From the NCBI GenBank assembly GCA_947501845.1, contig CANMXP010000015.1, positions 43,753-107,752 of the forward strand: a stretch of 64,000 nt of DNA, in the 5' to 3' direction. The translations under genes and the position numbers were made by a program. The notes under the pieces were generated by a model. It saw only the letters and a list, made by a program, of their open reading frames with translations. It searched no databases and was not told where the DNA came from. The stretch's first letter is position 1, and each line of letters begins with the position of its first letter. The DNA is from an uncultured Flavobacteriaceae bacterium (lineage in GTDB: Bacteria > Bacteroidota > Bacteroidia > Flavobacteriales > Flavobacteriaceae). Below, piece after piece: positions 16,960-25,520 of the stretch.

Positions 16960-19500
16960 ATGATTTTTTCTTCAAAACTTATCCAGTCTGTATTTATAAA
17001 TTTAGTGATTGTAGTATTTGCATTTACGGCTTCTTTTGCGCAACCAAATACCATGGTTTCCCATAATGAGAATAGTCAGTTAATTCGAGATTTAAGTGGC
17101 GTTAAATGGACAATGAAAATGATGTTGCCTGGTGAAGGTGTGAAAATGGGATTGCCAAAGCTGCCACCCGAAGATATAGAAACATTAGTTTGGAATTATG
17201 CAAAAGTTCCAGGAGATGTTTATACAGACCTGTGGAAAGCAGGTGCCATAGAAGATCCTTATTTTGGAAGAAATAGTGTTAAAGCACAATGGGTACAGCA
17301 GTATGAATGGTGGTATGCACATCAATTTCATGTAAGTGAACCGGTTACTGATAAAGTAGTCAAAATAGTGTTTGAAGGTGTAGATTATGCATGCGATGTT
17401 TGGTTGAATGGACATTATTTAGGAAGACACGAAGGTGCTTTTTCTGGTTTTTCTTTTGATGTGACTAAGTACTTACGCATATCAAAAAAACGATTGGAAA
17501 GCACAAACATGCTCATGATAAAACTAGATCCACCGCCAAGAGTAAATGCCCTAGTAGCAGGAAAAAAAACACCTTGGTTTGGTGATTATTGGAGAGATTT
17601 AGTGCCTTTTGGAATCTTTAGACCTGTTAAAATGGTGTCTTCTGGGAAAGTGCGTTTTGAAGATGTTTATGCCAATACTAAAATAAACAAAGATGGTTCT
17701 GCTGATGTAAAACTAGAACTGACCGTTGAAAATACAGAAGCAGAAGCTAAGACTATGAATTTTATCGCTACGCTTGAGGGTAAAAACTTTTCTTCAAATG
17801 TTAAAAAAGTAAAATTCTCATCTATTTTAAAACCAGGTACTCATAAAATTGATTACACAGTGCATTTAAAGAACCCAGAGCTTTGGTGGCCTTGGGATAT
17901 GGGGAAACCAAATTTATATAAAGCTAGAATATCTCTTAAAGAAGGAGACATTAATCAAGACTTTAAAGAGATTACATTTGGAATACGTGAGGTCACTTCA
18001 AAATGGAATCCTGGCTTTATAAAAGATGTAGATGTAAGCTTCCCCAGGTCTACATACATAAATGGAAAATTTCATTTTATTCGTTCTGCATGTTGGGGCG
18101 GTCCGCCAGATATTTTTACAGGAAGAACCTCTATTGATGAGTACAAAAAATTAATTCAGTTGGCTAAAGATGCCAACATGAATAATATTAGAATCTTTGG
18201 ATGGCATCCACCAGAAATTCCAGAATTCTATCAATACTGCGACGAAATGGGTATTACGGTGTGGCAAGATATAATACCTTTAGGTACGGGTAATATTCCT
18301 AATGAAGAGGAGAAACTGGCAGAAATCTTCAATGAAGGCGTGCGCGTTATTAAAGAACGTAGAAATCACCCATCATTAATTATGATGGAAGGCGGTGAGG
18401 AAATGTTATTAAGAACAAGAGATGCTAAATTTGGTAGGGCATTTTTAGAACGATTGGGAGATTCTTTGCAAACCTATGCTAATTTGCCCTATGTTCCAGA
18501 CTCTCCATTAACCTGCGAAGTTTCTAAAGAAGCAGGTTTTAAAGATAAGGAAGCAGTACATGCACTACGGTATTTTTATGATATGGGTACTTTTTTACAT
18601 GAAGACTGGCTGCATACCTTAGAGTATCCTATAGTCCCTGAGTTTGCCATTACTTCGGTACCTTCGGTAGAAAGCTTAAAGAAGTTTATCCCGAAAGATG
18701 AACTATGGACCCCTGGTTTAAGTTGGGGACATCATTGGGCAGATTTAGTACGTTTAAGAATGCAAAATTGGGATGTTTTTGGTGATGAAAAAATAGGCTC
18801 TTTAGAAGAGTTTGTGAATGCTTCTCAAGATACCCAGGGAATTATTTTCCAAAACGGAATAGAATATTTTAGAAGACAAAAACCGAATCTAAGCGGTATT
18901 GCTTTATGCCATTTTATTACTTACTGGCCAGATATGAAATGGGGCATTGTAGATAATTATCAAGAGCCTAAACGTTCATATAACTTTGTTAAAAAAGCTT
19001 ACCAACCACTATTGATTAATTTAGGTTTTAAAAAGCGAAGATGGTCTAAAAATGAGCCCTTTATAGGAGAACTATGGATAGTTAATGATTTATTTGAAAA
19101 TTATAAAGGCTGTAAAGCCACTATAGTTTTCAAAAATGAAAACGGTAAAGAGCTTGAATCCCAAATTTTTGATATTGGAACTGTTCAGGCCAACAGCGCC
19201 AAGAAATTTAAAGATATTTCGGCTGATGTTATGAAGAACGTGGACAAACGTGTGTTTGTTGAACTTCAGCTAATTGATGCTTTTGGAAAAACAATCTCTA
19301 GCAATGATTATTTCTTCTTGATTGGAAACCAAAAAGAAGCTACTAAAAAGTTCAACCAAATGCGTGATAAACGGAGAGTTCTAGAATCGGAATATGGTTA
19401 TGGAAATTATTATCGTTTTTATGATGATATAACAGGGAATCAAGGGAAAAAACACCAAAGTGGGACACAAATACCTAGAGCAAGAGACTATGGTAAATAG
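16960..19500 (+). CDS. Secreted GH2 family glycoside hydrolase (beta-mannosidase / exo-glucosaminidase-like)
   Basis: An 846-residue protein with a signal peptide (to about residue 27, ASFAQ). It has the GH2 layout: jelly-roll sugar-binding domain (about 60-220, WLNGHYLGRHEGAFSGF), Ig-like domain (about 230-345) and TIM barrel. NHPSLIMMEGGEE places the acid/base at E480/E481. PEFAITSVPS gives the nucleophile E561, the pattern seen in beta-mannosidases and exo-beta-glucosaminidases. The usual WCGNNE is replaced by MEGGEE, so specificity is uncertain. Neighbouring AraC and MFS genes suggest a small sugar-use locus without SusCD. Confidence 0.8.
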   Translation: MIFSSKLIQSVFINLVIVVFAFTASFAQPNTMVSHNENSQLIRDLSGVKWTMKMMLPGEGVKMGLPKLPPEDIETLVWNYAKVPGDVYTDLWKAGAIEDPYFGRNSVKAQWVQQYEWWYAHQFHVSEPVTDKVVKIVFEGVDYACDVWLNGHYLGRHEGAFSGFSFDVTKYLRISKKRLESTNMLMIKLDPPPRVNALVAGKKTPWFGDYWRDLVPFGIFRPVKMVSSGKVRFEDVYANTKINKDGSADVKLELTVENTEAEAKTMNFIATLEGKNFSSNVKKVKFSSILKPGTHKIDYTVHLKNPELWWPWDMGKPNLYKARISLKEGDINQDFKEITFGIREVTSKWNPGFIKDVDVSFPRSTYINGKFHFIRSACWGGPPDIFTGRTSIDEYKKLIQLAKDANMNNIRIFGWHPPEIPEFYQYCDEMGITVWQDIIPLGTGNIPNEEEKLAEIFNEGVRVIKERRNHPSLIMMEGGEEMLLRTRDAKFGRAFLERLGDSLQTYANLPYVPDSPLTCEVSKEAGFKDKEAVHALRYFYDMGTFLHEDWLHTLEYPIVPEFAITSVPSVESLKKFIPKDELWTPGLSWGHHWADLVRLRMQNWDVFGDEKIGSLEEFVNASQDTQGIIFQNGIEYFRRQKPNLSGIALCHFITYWPDMKWGIVDNYQEPKRSYNFVKKAYQPLLINLGFKKRRWSKNEPFIGELWIVNDLFENYKGCKATIVFKNENGKELESQIFDIGTVQANSAKKFKDISADVMKNVDKRVFVELQLIDAFGKTISSNDYFFLIGNQKEATKKFNQMRDKRRVLESEYGYGNYYRFYDDITGNQGKKHQSGTQIPRARDYGK

Positions 19501-19542
19501 CATGTAATAACTAATGGTGTTTTTATAAATTGAGAATAGATT

Positions 19543-20406
19543 TTATGCATGCTCTTGGCGATAGTTTTTTCTATATTCAATGGGCTTGCAACCCTTTAAT
19601 TGTGAAAAAGTTTTAGAAAAATATGAAAGGTTTTCATAACCACATTTATATACGATTTCAGAAATATTATCATCGGTTTCTTCTAATAATTTCATCGCTC
19701 TATTTATTCTGTATTCATTTAGATAAGTTATAAACGATTTTTTTGTTAATGCTTTAAACATCCTACAAAATGAATTTGTGGTTAAGCCCACATGCATTGC
19801 AATGTCTTTTGTACTTATTTTATGTTGATAATTTTTATTTATAAATTCAAATATCTTTTTCACTTGTTTGTTTTGTGCATAACGCTTGCTTACATCTTTT
19901 TTAATTAATTTTTTTTGAGGTACCGCCTTAGATAATTCATAAAGCAAATTAAATAAAGAAATTAACTGCATTGTTGGATTCATATTAATTATTTCTTTAA
20001 ACAGTAGCGTTAATTCTTCTTTTAATTCGGCATCAAAAATTAAAAACTGTTTTGATTTTTGAATCAATGGTAGTAAATCTCGAAACTCTGGAAATAATTT
20101 TAAACGTTGCTCTACAAACACATCTCCAAAATGGATTACAATTTCATAATTATCTTTAAACGTCCTGTTGGAAAAACCAAAATGAGGGATATAAGGCCCT
20201 AAGAAAACCAATACACCATCATTATAATTTACTTCATTTCCTTCAATAGTTATTTTTCCGCTTCCATTTTTTATAAAAACAATTTCATAACTATCATGAA
20301 AGTGTAAATCATTATGTGTACATAATAGATTTTGATCAAATTTTTCTACTTGAAAGGAATTTTCAAAAGAATAGGGAATATGTTTATACAAAGCCTTCAA
20401 TAACAC
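19543..20406 (-). CDS. AraC-family regulator with N-terminal cupin domain
   Basis: A 287-residue protein. A cupin-like sensor (about 25-110, with HFHDSYEIVFIKNGSGKITIEG) is followed by the double helix-turn-helix AraC domain (about 188-283: ISTKDIAMHVGLTTNSFCRMFKALT and ISEIVYKCGYENLSYFSKTF). Such proteins usually bind a sugar in the cupin and activate a neighbouring sugar gene set. It is convergent with the GH2 gene and divergent from the MFS permease, so both are likely targets. The 118-bp divergent gap is where its operator would lie. Confidence 0.88.
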   Translation of the reverse strand: MLLKALYKHIPYSFENSFQVEKFDQNLLCTHNDLHFHDSYEIVFIKNGSGKITIEGNEVNYNDGVLVFLGPYIPHFGFSNRTFKDNYEIVIHFGDVFVEQRLKLFPEFRDLLPLIQKSKQFLIFDAELKEELTLLFKEIINMNPTMQLISLFNLLYELSKAVPQKKLIKKDVSKRYAQNKQVKKIFEFINKNYQHKISTKDIAMHVGLTTNSFCRMFKALTKKSFITYLNEYRINRAMKLLEETDDNISEIVYKCGYENLSYFSKTFSQLKGCKPIEYRKNYRQEHA

Positions 20407-20479
20407 AAAATTAGCTAAACAATTGGAGTTTTTGTTTTGTAATGAATAAAATGTGTTAATAATAGGCTAAATACTTATA

Positions 20480-20508
20480 TTGGGTATTTAAAGTCTGTGG
20501 TTTCTTTG
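20480..20508 (+). promoter_or_regulatory. Promoter of the MFS transporter gene
   Basis: TTG at 20480-20482, an 18-bp spacer and TTTCTTTG at 20501-20508 (one mismatch to TANNTTTG) stand 17 bp before the ATG, inside the AraC-MFS divergent gap. Confidence 0.5.
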
Positions 20509-20524
20509 CATAAAAAAAAGATAA

Positions 20525-21685
20525 ATGAAATCTCTACGGCTTATTCTTACTAACTTAAAATACTTTGCGCCCTCATGGGTTTTTTCTTCAATTAATATTT
20601 TAATAGGTACCTGGGTACTTTATTTACCTCATATAAAAATGAAATTCGCGTTAAACGATTCTCAAATAGGTTTAGCACTATTTTTTACGGCTTTGGGTTT
20701 ACTAATTTCTATTCCTTTTGTTCCTTTTGTAAATAAAAAAATCGGAGCTGGTCGTTCTACTAAAATTGGCATTATTGTTTTTGCCTTATTGTTTAATTTG
20801 CCATTAATTGCTCCTAGTTATTCGTTGTTGTGTATTAGTTTAATAGCAACGGGGATCTTTTCTGGATTTACAGATGTATCTATGAATGCATTGGTTTCCA
20901 ATATTGAAAAAAGGGATGGCCAAAATTTTATGTCTGCGGCGCATGGCTTTTTTAGTTTAGGAGGCTTTATAGGTGCTGGGGTAGGGAGTTTCTTGATGAC
21001 TGTGTTTTCTCACCCGAGTTACCACATGTTATTAATATCTTTATGTATCATTTTAACAACCATATTATTATCTAATAATTATGAAAATATTGAAGAGCCT
21101 TTACAAGAAAATCGTAAAAAAGGCACTAACATATTTAAAAATATAAAACCAATGTTGGGCCTATCGATAGTTGCCTTTATTATCATGTTTAATGAGGGAG
21201 CCGTAGAACATTGGAGTAATTTATTTCTGTTTGATGTCGTTAATGTGTCTGAAAGCCGAGCTGGGTTAGGGTTTATAGTTTTTTCTTTTGCCATGACCCT
21301 AGGGCGGTTTTTTGGAGATGGTATTAGTAAAAAAATAGGCGCCGTTAAAACGATAAGTTACGGGTGTGGTATAGCTCTGGTTGCATATTTATTAATATTA
21401 TTATCCAATTTTTATACCAGTGTTTTGGGATTTGGGATTTTAGGTCTTGGCCTTTCGGTTATAGTTCCCGAAATTTTTAGATTGGCGGGCCAAACACAGG
21501 GCGTTTACACCTCTGTTGCCATTTCGGTTGTTTCTGGAATAGGGTTTATAGGTTTTCTTTTTGGTCCTGTTTTATTGGGTCTTATTTCTAATTACAGTAA
21601 TTTAGTTACAAGCTATATATTTTTAATGATACTAATAATAATTGCTCTTTGCTTGGTTTTTTTTCGATTAAAGAGGAAATACTAG
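20525..21685 (+). CDS. MFS transporter (YbjJ-like)
   Basis: A 386-residue polytopic membrane protein with about 12 spans and the MFS cytoplasmic-loop pattern (PFVNKKIGAGRSTKIG after helix 2; GRFFGDGISKKIGA in the second half). Overall sequence (GIFSGFTDVSMNALVSNIEKR, SAAHGFFSLGGFIGAG) resembles the YbjJ/FucP-like sugar-permease-related group. With the GH2 enzyme and cupin-AraC regulator it is best read as inner-membrane uptake of a mono- or disaccharide. Substrate cannot be told, and an exporter function is not excluded. Confidence 0.85.
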   Translation: MKSLRLILTNLKYFAPSWVFSSINILIGTWVLYLPHIKMKFALNDSQIGLALFFTALGLLISIPFVPFVNKKIGAGRSTKIGIIVFALLFNLPLIAPSYSLLCISLIATGIFSGFTDVSMNALVSNIEKRDGQNFMSAAHGFFSLGGFIGAGVGSFLMTVFSHPSYHMLLISLCIILTTILLSNNYENIEEPLQENRKKGTNIFKNIKPMLGLSIVAFIIMFNEGAVEHWSNLFLFDVVNVSESRAGLGFIVFSFAMTLGRFFGDGISKKIGAVKTISYGCGIALVAYLLILLSNFYTSVLGFGILGLGLSVIVPEIFRLAGQTQGVYTSVAISVVSGIGFIGFLFGPVLLGLISNYSNLVTSYIFLMILIIIALCLVFFRLKRKY

Positions 21686-21960
21686 GAGCAAATGACTAAT
21701 TGTGTCCCTACTTTTTTATCAGAAATTGTTCTATAGTTTTCCTCAATATGAGGAACTAATTATTTAACTATAAAGCCTAACCAATAACTATTTATACTTG
21801 AGTTTTCAAAAAGACTTCCTGTAGTAGGAGAGGTAAAGTCAGCCAACACAAGGATAAATTCTCTAGATAGATGTTTTTGAAATATTTTTATCTATAACCT
21901 CTATGGCTTTATGCTAAGAAATAACGTTATAATGTATTTTTATATTGTTATACTCTCATT
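21686..21960. other. Gene-free spacer after the MFS gene
   Basis: No frame of note. A perfect 7-bp hairpin TTCCTCA/TGAGGAA (about 21739-21755) lies 50 bp after the MFS stop. A short GTTATA-rich imperfect hairpin at 21919-21952 flanks the 3' side of the next minus-strand gene and resembles, weakly, the GTTA...TAAC spacers further on. Confidence 0.5.
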
Positions 21961-22536
21961 TTATATATTAGCTTCATAAGTTTCTATACCATTCTTATAA
22001 TCTTTAGGCTTATAATATCTTTCTATTGCTATTGGATCATGTAAATAACTGAAGTGAAGGCTCTTGTCTCCAAAACTATGTTTCCATTCGTAATCTTCAT
22101 CACCATAACCATCTTTTGTATAATTTGACCAGCTTGAGCTTGCTGCAATTTTGAAAGATCCTTCAATTTGAATAACGAAAAGCATATCTGTTAATGCAAG
22201 CGATTGTCCATCAGTGTGATTTGAGAAACTTGTATAGCAAACCCAAAACTTTCTATACTTTTCATGAGTGTATTCGCTTATTTTAAATAGTTTTCTTGGG
22301 AATCTGGGATATGGATTACTGAAAAAACTTTCTCCACCAAACATTTCGATTTCATCTTCATCTCTATGGCCTTCAAAAATCATAAAATCAATATGGGGAG
22401 GTAAATAAAAAGAATTCGCTTTATCTACATTCGCATTATATTCTTTGAAACTAAGTTTCCATTTCAAGGTTTCTGTTTCAGCTTCTACTCTAGCAAATTC
22501 TTCAAAAAAAGATTTTACTTCTTGGATATTACTCAT
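21961..22536 (-). CDS. Hypothetical protein, 191 aa
   Basis: I do not recognise the family. The product is soluble, acidic and rich in aromatic residues, with no signal peptide or membrane span. Recognisable stretches are SFYLPPHIDFMIFEGHRDEDEIE, FPRKLFKISEY and YKPKDYKNG. The gene stands alone on the minus strand, with a repeat element (22561-22625) upstream that is also found 5.9 kb away and a weak hairpin downstream. The coding frame is uninterrupted and has normal codon use, so it is likely a real accessory gene. Confidence 0.7.
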   Translation of the reverse strand: MSNIQEVKSFFEEFARVEAETETLKWKLSFKEYNANVDKANSFYLPPHIDFMIFEGHRDEDEIEMFGGESFFSNPYPRFPRKLFKISEYTHEKYRKFWVCYTSFSNHTDGQSLALTDMLFVIQIEGSFKIAASSSWSNYTKDGYGDEDYEWKHSFGDKSLHFSYLHDPIAIERYYKPKDYKNGIETYEANI

Positions 22537-22560
22537 CTAAATTCGTTTTATTGTGTATTA

Positions 22561-22625
22561 CAATTGGATATGCATCATCATACATATATTCGTTATACAC
22601 ACCCAAATATACAACAACACTTACA
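22561..22625 (-). repeat. Intergenic repeat copy A (GTATAAC hairpin element)
   Basis: This 65-bp stretch matches 28417-28483; the right-hand 46 bp differ at only two positions. It contains an imperfect palindrome (GGATATGCAT ... ATACATATATTC) followed, on the plus strand, by CGTTATACA and CCCAAATATACAACAACAC. It lies 24 bp upstream of a minus-strand gene. Confidence 0.8.
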
Positions 22626-22943
22626 AAGTTAAATTAGGTATTTAAAATTAAACAAGGGTACTTATGGATAATGAATTACACTATTGTGAAGGTAAATAAG
22701 TAATATAGCTATTGATTCGTACCGCCTGTTGTAAACTGGTTAGTCTTACTTTTTTCAAGGACTATAATTCGGTGCTATCTAGGAGAACTAGATGAGTTAT
22801 TATCCCATAAGAGAGCCTGTAGGGGAGCTAGCTGTTTATATTTCAAAAAAACTAAAGCCCCTTAAAAGGAGCTTTCGAATTAAATTCTGTGTTTTTAGCC
22901 TTGCTCAACTTACCATTGTGATAACCTGTTTTGTTTCCTATAT
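22626..22943. other. Gene-free stretch between repeat A and the alpha/beta hydrolase gene
   Basis: No coding frame or recognisable gene remnant is seen. It holds the terminator of the hydrolase gene (22844-22875) and otherwise looks like unconstrained spacer of mixed composition. Confidence 0.6.
22844..22875 (-). terminator. Rho-independent terminator of the alpha/beta hydrolase gene
   Basis: On the minus strand the stem AAAGCTCCTT/AAGGGGCTTT (one mismatch) is followed by AGTTTTTTT, about 70 bp after the stop codon. Confidence 0.75.
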
Positions 22944-24077
22944 TTAATCTAATGCAGTAATCAGTGGTATTATGTAGGCTTTCAAAATTTTATACTGCGT
23001 GTTAATAACAGATTCATTGAAACCGTGTGCAGTCTCAGGCAGAGAAAAGAATTCCTTTTTTGGCGCATTTATTTTATTAAAATATGCTTGAGTAACCTCT
23101 ATAGGAGTTAAGATATCTTCTTCTCCTTGAATTAAAAATATTGGAATTTTAAAATTCAAACCGCTCTCCATGAAGTTAATTTTAGAACTCATTGATGGAA
23201 CGCCTAGGTCTTTATGACCTACAAAACTTATAAATGAATAATCATCACCTAAAGAGCGATGTTGAGCATCTTTCTCATTGTCGTATTTGGTGGGTAGTTT
23301 CCACCAAATATTAGGTGGTGAAATTGAATTCTTTTTTTCATACGCTTTGATGACGCGAATTAATTTACCATTATTCCTAGCATTAGCGTATGGAGGAGTT
23401 CCGATAGCATTGAGCATGTCTATTGATTTTTTATCGCGGAGATTTTGCGCCATTTGATAAACTTTACGATAACTAAATAAAAAGTTGCTAGAAGGGTTTA
23501 CAACTTGAGAATGCCCTATGTACGCATAAAAAAGATCTGGGCGTTTTAATGTCATCTCAGTCCCAAGTACAGAGCCCCAAGAGGTTCCAAAAAGGATAAT
23601 TTTCCGCTTTCCTAAATATTTTAAGATGTACTCAGAAAGTTTAATACCATCTGCAACCATTTGTTCTATGGTTAGTGGATTTGACTTAAAATAATCTGGA
23701 CTTAATTCAATTGGAGCATTAAGCCCAAAAGTTTTTCCTGCACCTCTTTGATCCCATTGAATTAAAATAAAGTCTTTTTCCCAATCGCCATAAATTGCAT
23801 CTGCGTATGGACTTAAAACACTCCCTGGGCCACCATGAATAAACAATACGATAGGCTTTAAACGATTTCCCTTTATGGTAACCCAATGCTCAATGCCATT
23901 TATTGGGATGTACCTTTCTTCTAGAATTTGATTTTTTATAGAAGCATTATTATTAATGCTTTCAGGTGATGTCTTTGCAACCGCCAACTCTGACTCAGTA
24001 ATTTTTCCGTTTTCTTTTAATTGAGCCAAACATAAAAATGGTAATAGGAATAAAATAAGCGTCAATGTAATTTTCAT
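22944..24077 (-). CDS. Secreted alpha/beta-fold hydrolase (prolyl-aminopeptidase-like)
   Basis: A 377-residue protein with a signal peptide (to about residue 18, LCLAQ). The alpha/beta hydrolase core shows the oxyanion HGGPGS motif, DQRGAGKT, the nucleophile elbow GTSWGS and the C-terminal catalytic region (QGEEDILTP, ETAHGF). The HGGPGS and DQRGAG motifs are those of the S33 proline-iminopeptidase group, but many members act on other esters or amides. It is preceded by an AraC-type regulator gene in the same orientation and ends at a good terminator. Substrate unknown. Confidence 0.82.
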   Translation of the reverse strand: MKITLTLILFLLPFLCLAQLKENGKITESELAVAKTSPESINNNASIKNQILEERYIPINGIEHWVTIKGNRLKPIVLFIHGGPGSVLSPYADAIYGDWEKDFILIQWDQRGAGKTFGLNAPIELSPDYFKSNPLTIEQMVADGIKLSEYILKYLGKRKIILFGTSWGSVLGTEMTLKRPDLFYAYIGHSQVVNPSSNFLFSYRKVYQMAQNLRDKKSIDMLNAIGTPPYANARNNGKLIRVIKAYEKKNSISPPNIWWKLPTKYDNEKDAQHRSLGDDYSFISFVGHKDLGVPSMSSKINFMESGLNFKIPIFLIQGEEDILTPIEVTQAYFNKINAPKKEFFSLPETAHGFNESVINTQYKILKAYIIPLITALD

Positions 24078-24143
24078 GATTTCAAACTTTAATTGTTAAT
24101 TTGAAACAAAATTACATCTGGAAAATACTGCAGTCGACCGAAT

Positions 24144-24189
24144 AAAAAAAGTCGAACGCATTTGTGGCTATAAATGCGTTCGATTTTTT
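24144..24189. terminator. Bidirectional terminator between AraC-type regulator and hydrolase genes
   Basis: Perfect 12-bp arms TCGAACGCATTT (24152-24163) and AAATGCGTTCGA (24172-24183) are flanked by an A-run on the left and a T-run on the right, so it can act on both strands. It directly follows the stop of the minus-strand regulator gene. Confidence 0.8.
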
Positions 24190-24198
24190 ACAAGACGC

Positions 24199-25347
24199 TT
24201 ATAATGACTTATTCCTAAAAGCAGTTGGAGTTTGGTTCGTAAATTTTTTGAAGGCAGTATTAAAAGATGATTTCGAATTAAACCCTACTTGATAAAGAAT
24301 TTCTAAAATAGTAAGCTTCTTATTGGCAGGATCTTTTATCAATTGTTTCGCTTTTTCAATTCGAAATTCATTGATAAAATCAAAAAAATGCTGGTTTGAG
24401 TGACGATTAATCAAAAGAGATAAATCACGAACAGGAATAGCCACTTGCTCGGATAGCTCTCGTATGGTCAATGAAGGTTCAAGATAGAGTTCATTGGTCA
24501 AAATATACGTTCTGACATCATCCATTTGTGATGTCATTTCATCTGATTTTTGGAAATCAAACGGCTTTTCGTCAAAAGTGATAGATTCTATCTCTTCGTT
24601 TAATGCAATCATATACACATCTATACTTTTAAAAAGTTCAGGGTTTCTCAATGCTTTTAATACAAACCAGCAACTGATAATGAGTGCGCAAATACTAACA
24701 ATTACATGTGACCAGTTGAGTAATAAATTATAGTTAGTGTATGTAAGGAAAAATCTAAAAACAAGAAAACTATGTGCCACCAAAAAAAATACGGTCATCT
24801 GGAATAGCCAGTGGTAAGAAGAAGAGTTTAAATTAGTATGATTCTCTGAGTAAATCGCCTTGTACTTTTTTAGAATTTTGAAAATTGCTAACATATAAAA
24901 AACATATTGCAACTCTCTTAAAAGATAAAAAAAGCGTATTTCAAACATCTTTTTAAAGTGCTCATTAATGTATATAATGTCGACCATACTGGATAAATAA
25001 AACCTAGGAATTAGTACCAAGTTTGCTGTAAAAAAAGGAAGGGCTAATAACAAATGTTTCGGTTTTAATCGAAAGTCCGAATAACAAACCGCCTTTATGT
25101 ATAAATAAAATAGAGGTAGAATTAACAGACTAACCGTCATTCTAAAAACCTCAAAGTTCAAGCCTACCTCAATATATTTACCAGTAAAAAGACTGCTTAT
25201 ATCGAATACTGAAAGGATAAGAAAATATGAAAAAAGTTTATTATAGAGTTTGTTTTTTGTATTGACAGTTTGTAGAAAAAAAGCAAAGAGCAACATTAAA
25301 AAAGCGGCAATTAAAATAACGGCATTTATAAAGATGAATTTATCCAT
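24199..25347 (-). CDS. Membrane-bound AraC-family regulator (7TM-type sensor)
   Basis: A 382-residue protein. Seven or so hydrophobic segments fill residues 1-230; an AraC helix-turn-helix follows at about 285-380 (LTIRELSEQVAIPVRDLSLLINRH and LTILEILYQVGFNSKSSFNTAFKKFT). This 7TM-plus-AraC layout is common in Bacteroidetes; ligands are mostly unknown. The gene is upstream of the alpha/beta hydrolase in the same orientation, separated by a terminator, and may regulate it. The 173-bp gap upstream (25348-25520) shows no clear signal. Confidence 0.85.
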   Translation of the reverse strand: MDKFIFINAVILIAAFLMLLFAFFLQTVNTKNKLYNKLFSYFLILSVFDISSLFTGKYIEVGLNFEVFRMTVSLLILPLFYLYIKAVCYSDFRLKPKHLLLALPFFTANLVLIPRFYLSSMVDIIYINEHFKKMFEIRFFYLLRELQYVFYMLAIFKILKKYKAIYSENHTNLNSSSYHWLFQMTVFFLVAHSFLVFRFFLTYTNYNLLLNWSHVIVSICALIISCWFVLKALRNPELFKSIDVYMIALNEEIESITFDEKPFDFQKSDEMTSQMDDVRTYILTNELYLEPSLTIRELSEQVAIPVRDLSLLINRHSNQHFFDFINEFRIEKAKQLIKDPANKKLTILEILYQVGFNSKSSFNTAFKKFTNQTPTAFRNKSL

Positions 25348-25520
25348 TTAGTTATCTGTTTCTTGCTTCATTTAATGCTGTTCTCTCCCATTTTCTTTCA
25401 TGGCGTCGAAAACATATTTTAATGATTTTCTAAGTTCTATATTTGCCGACACTGTAAAATAAACAAAACCTTTCAATTAATCCAAAAACCCAATGTTTAC
25501 TATATACTATTAGCAATAGT

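Noticed and set aside
22626..22843. Possible transposase relic in the gap after repeat A
   Set aside because: No frame gives a recognisable transposase motif and no paired terminal repeats were found.
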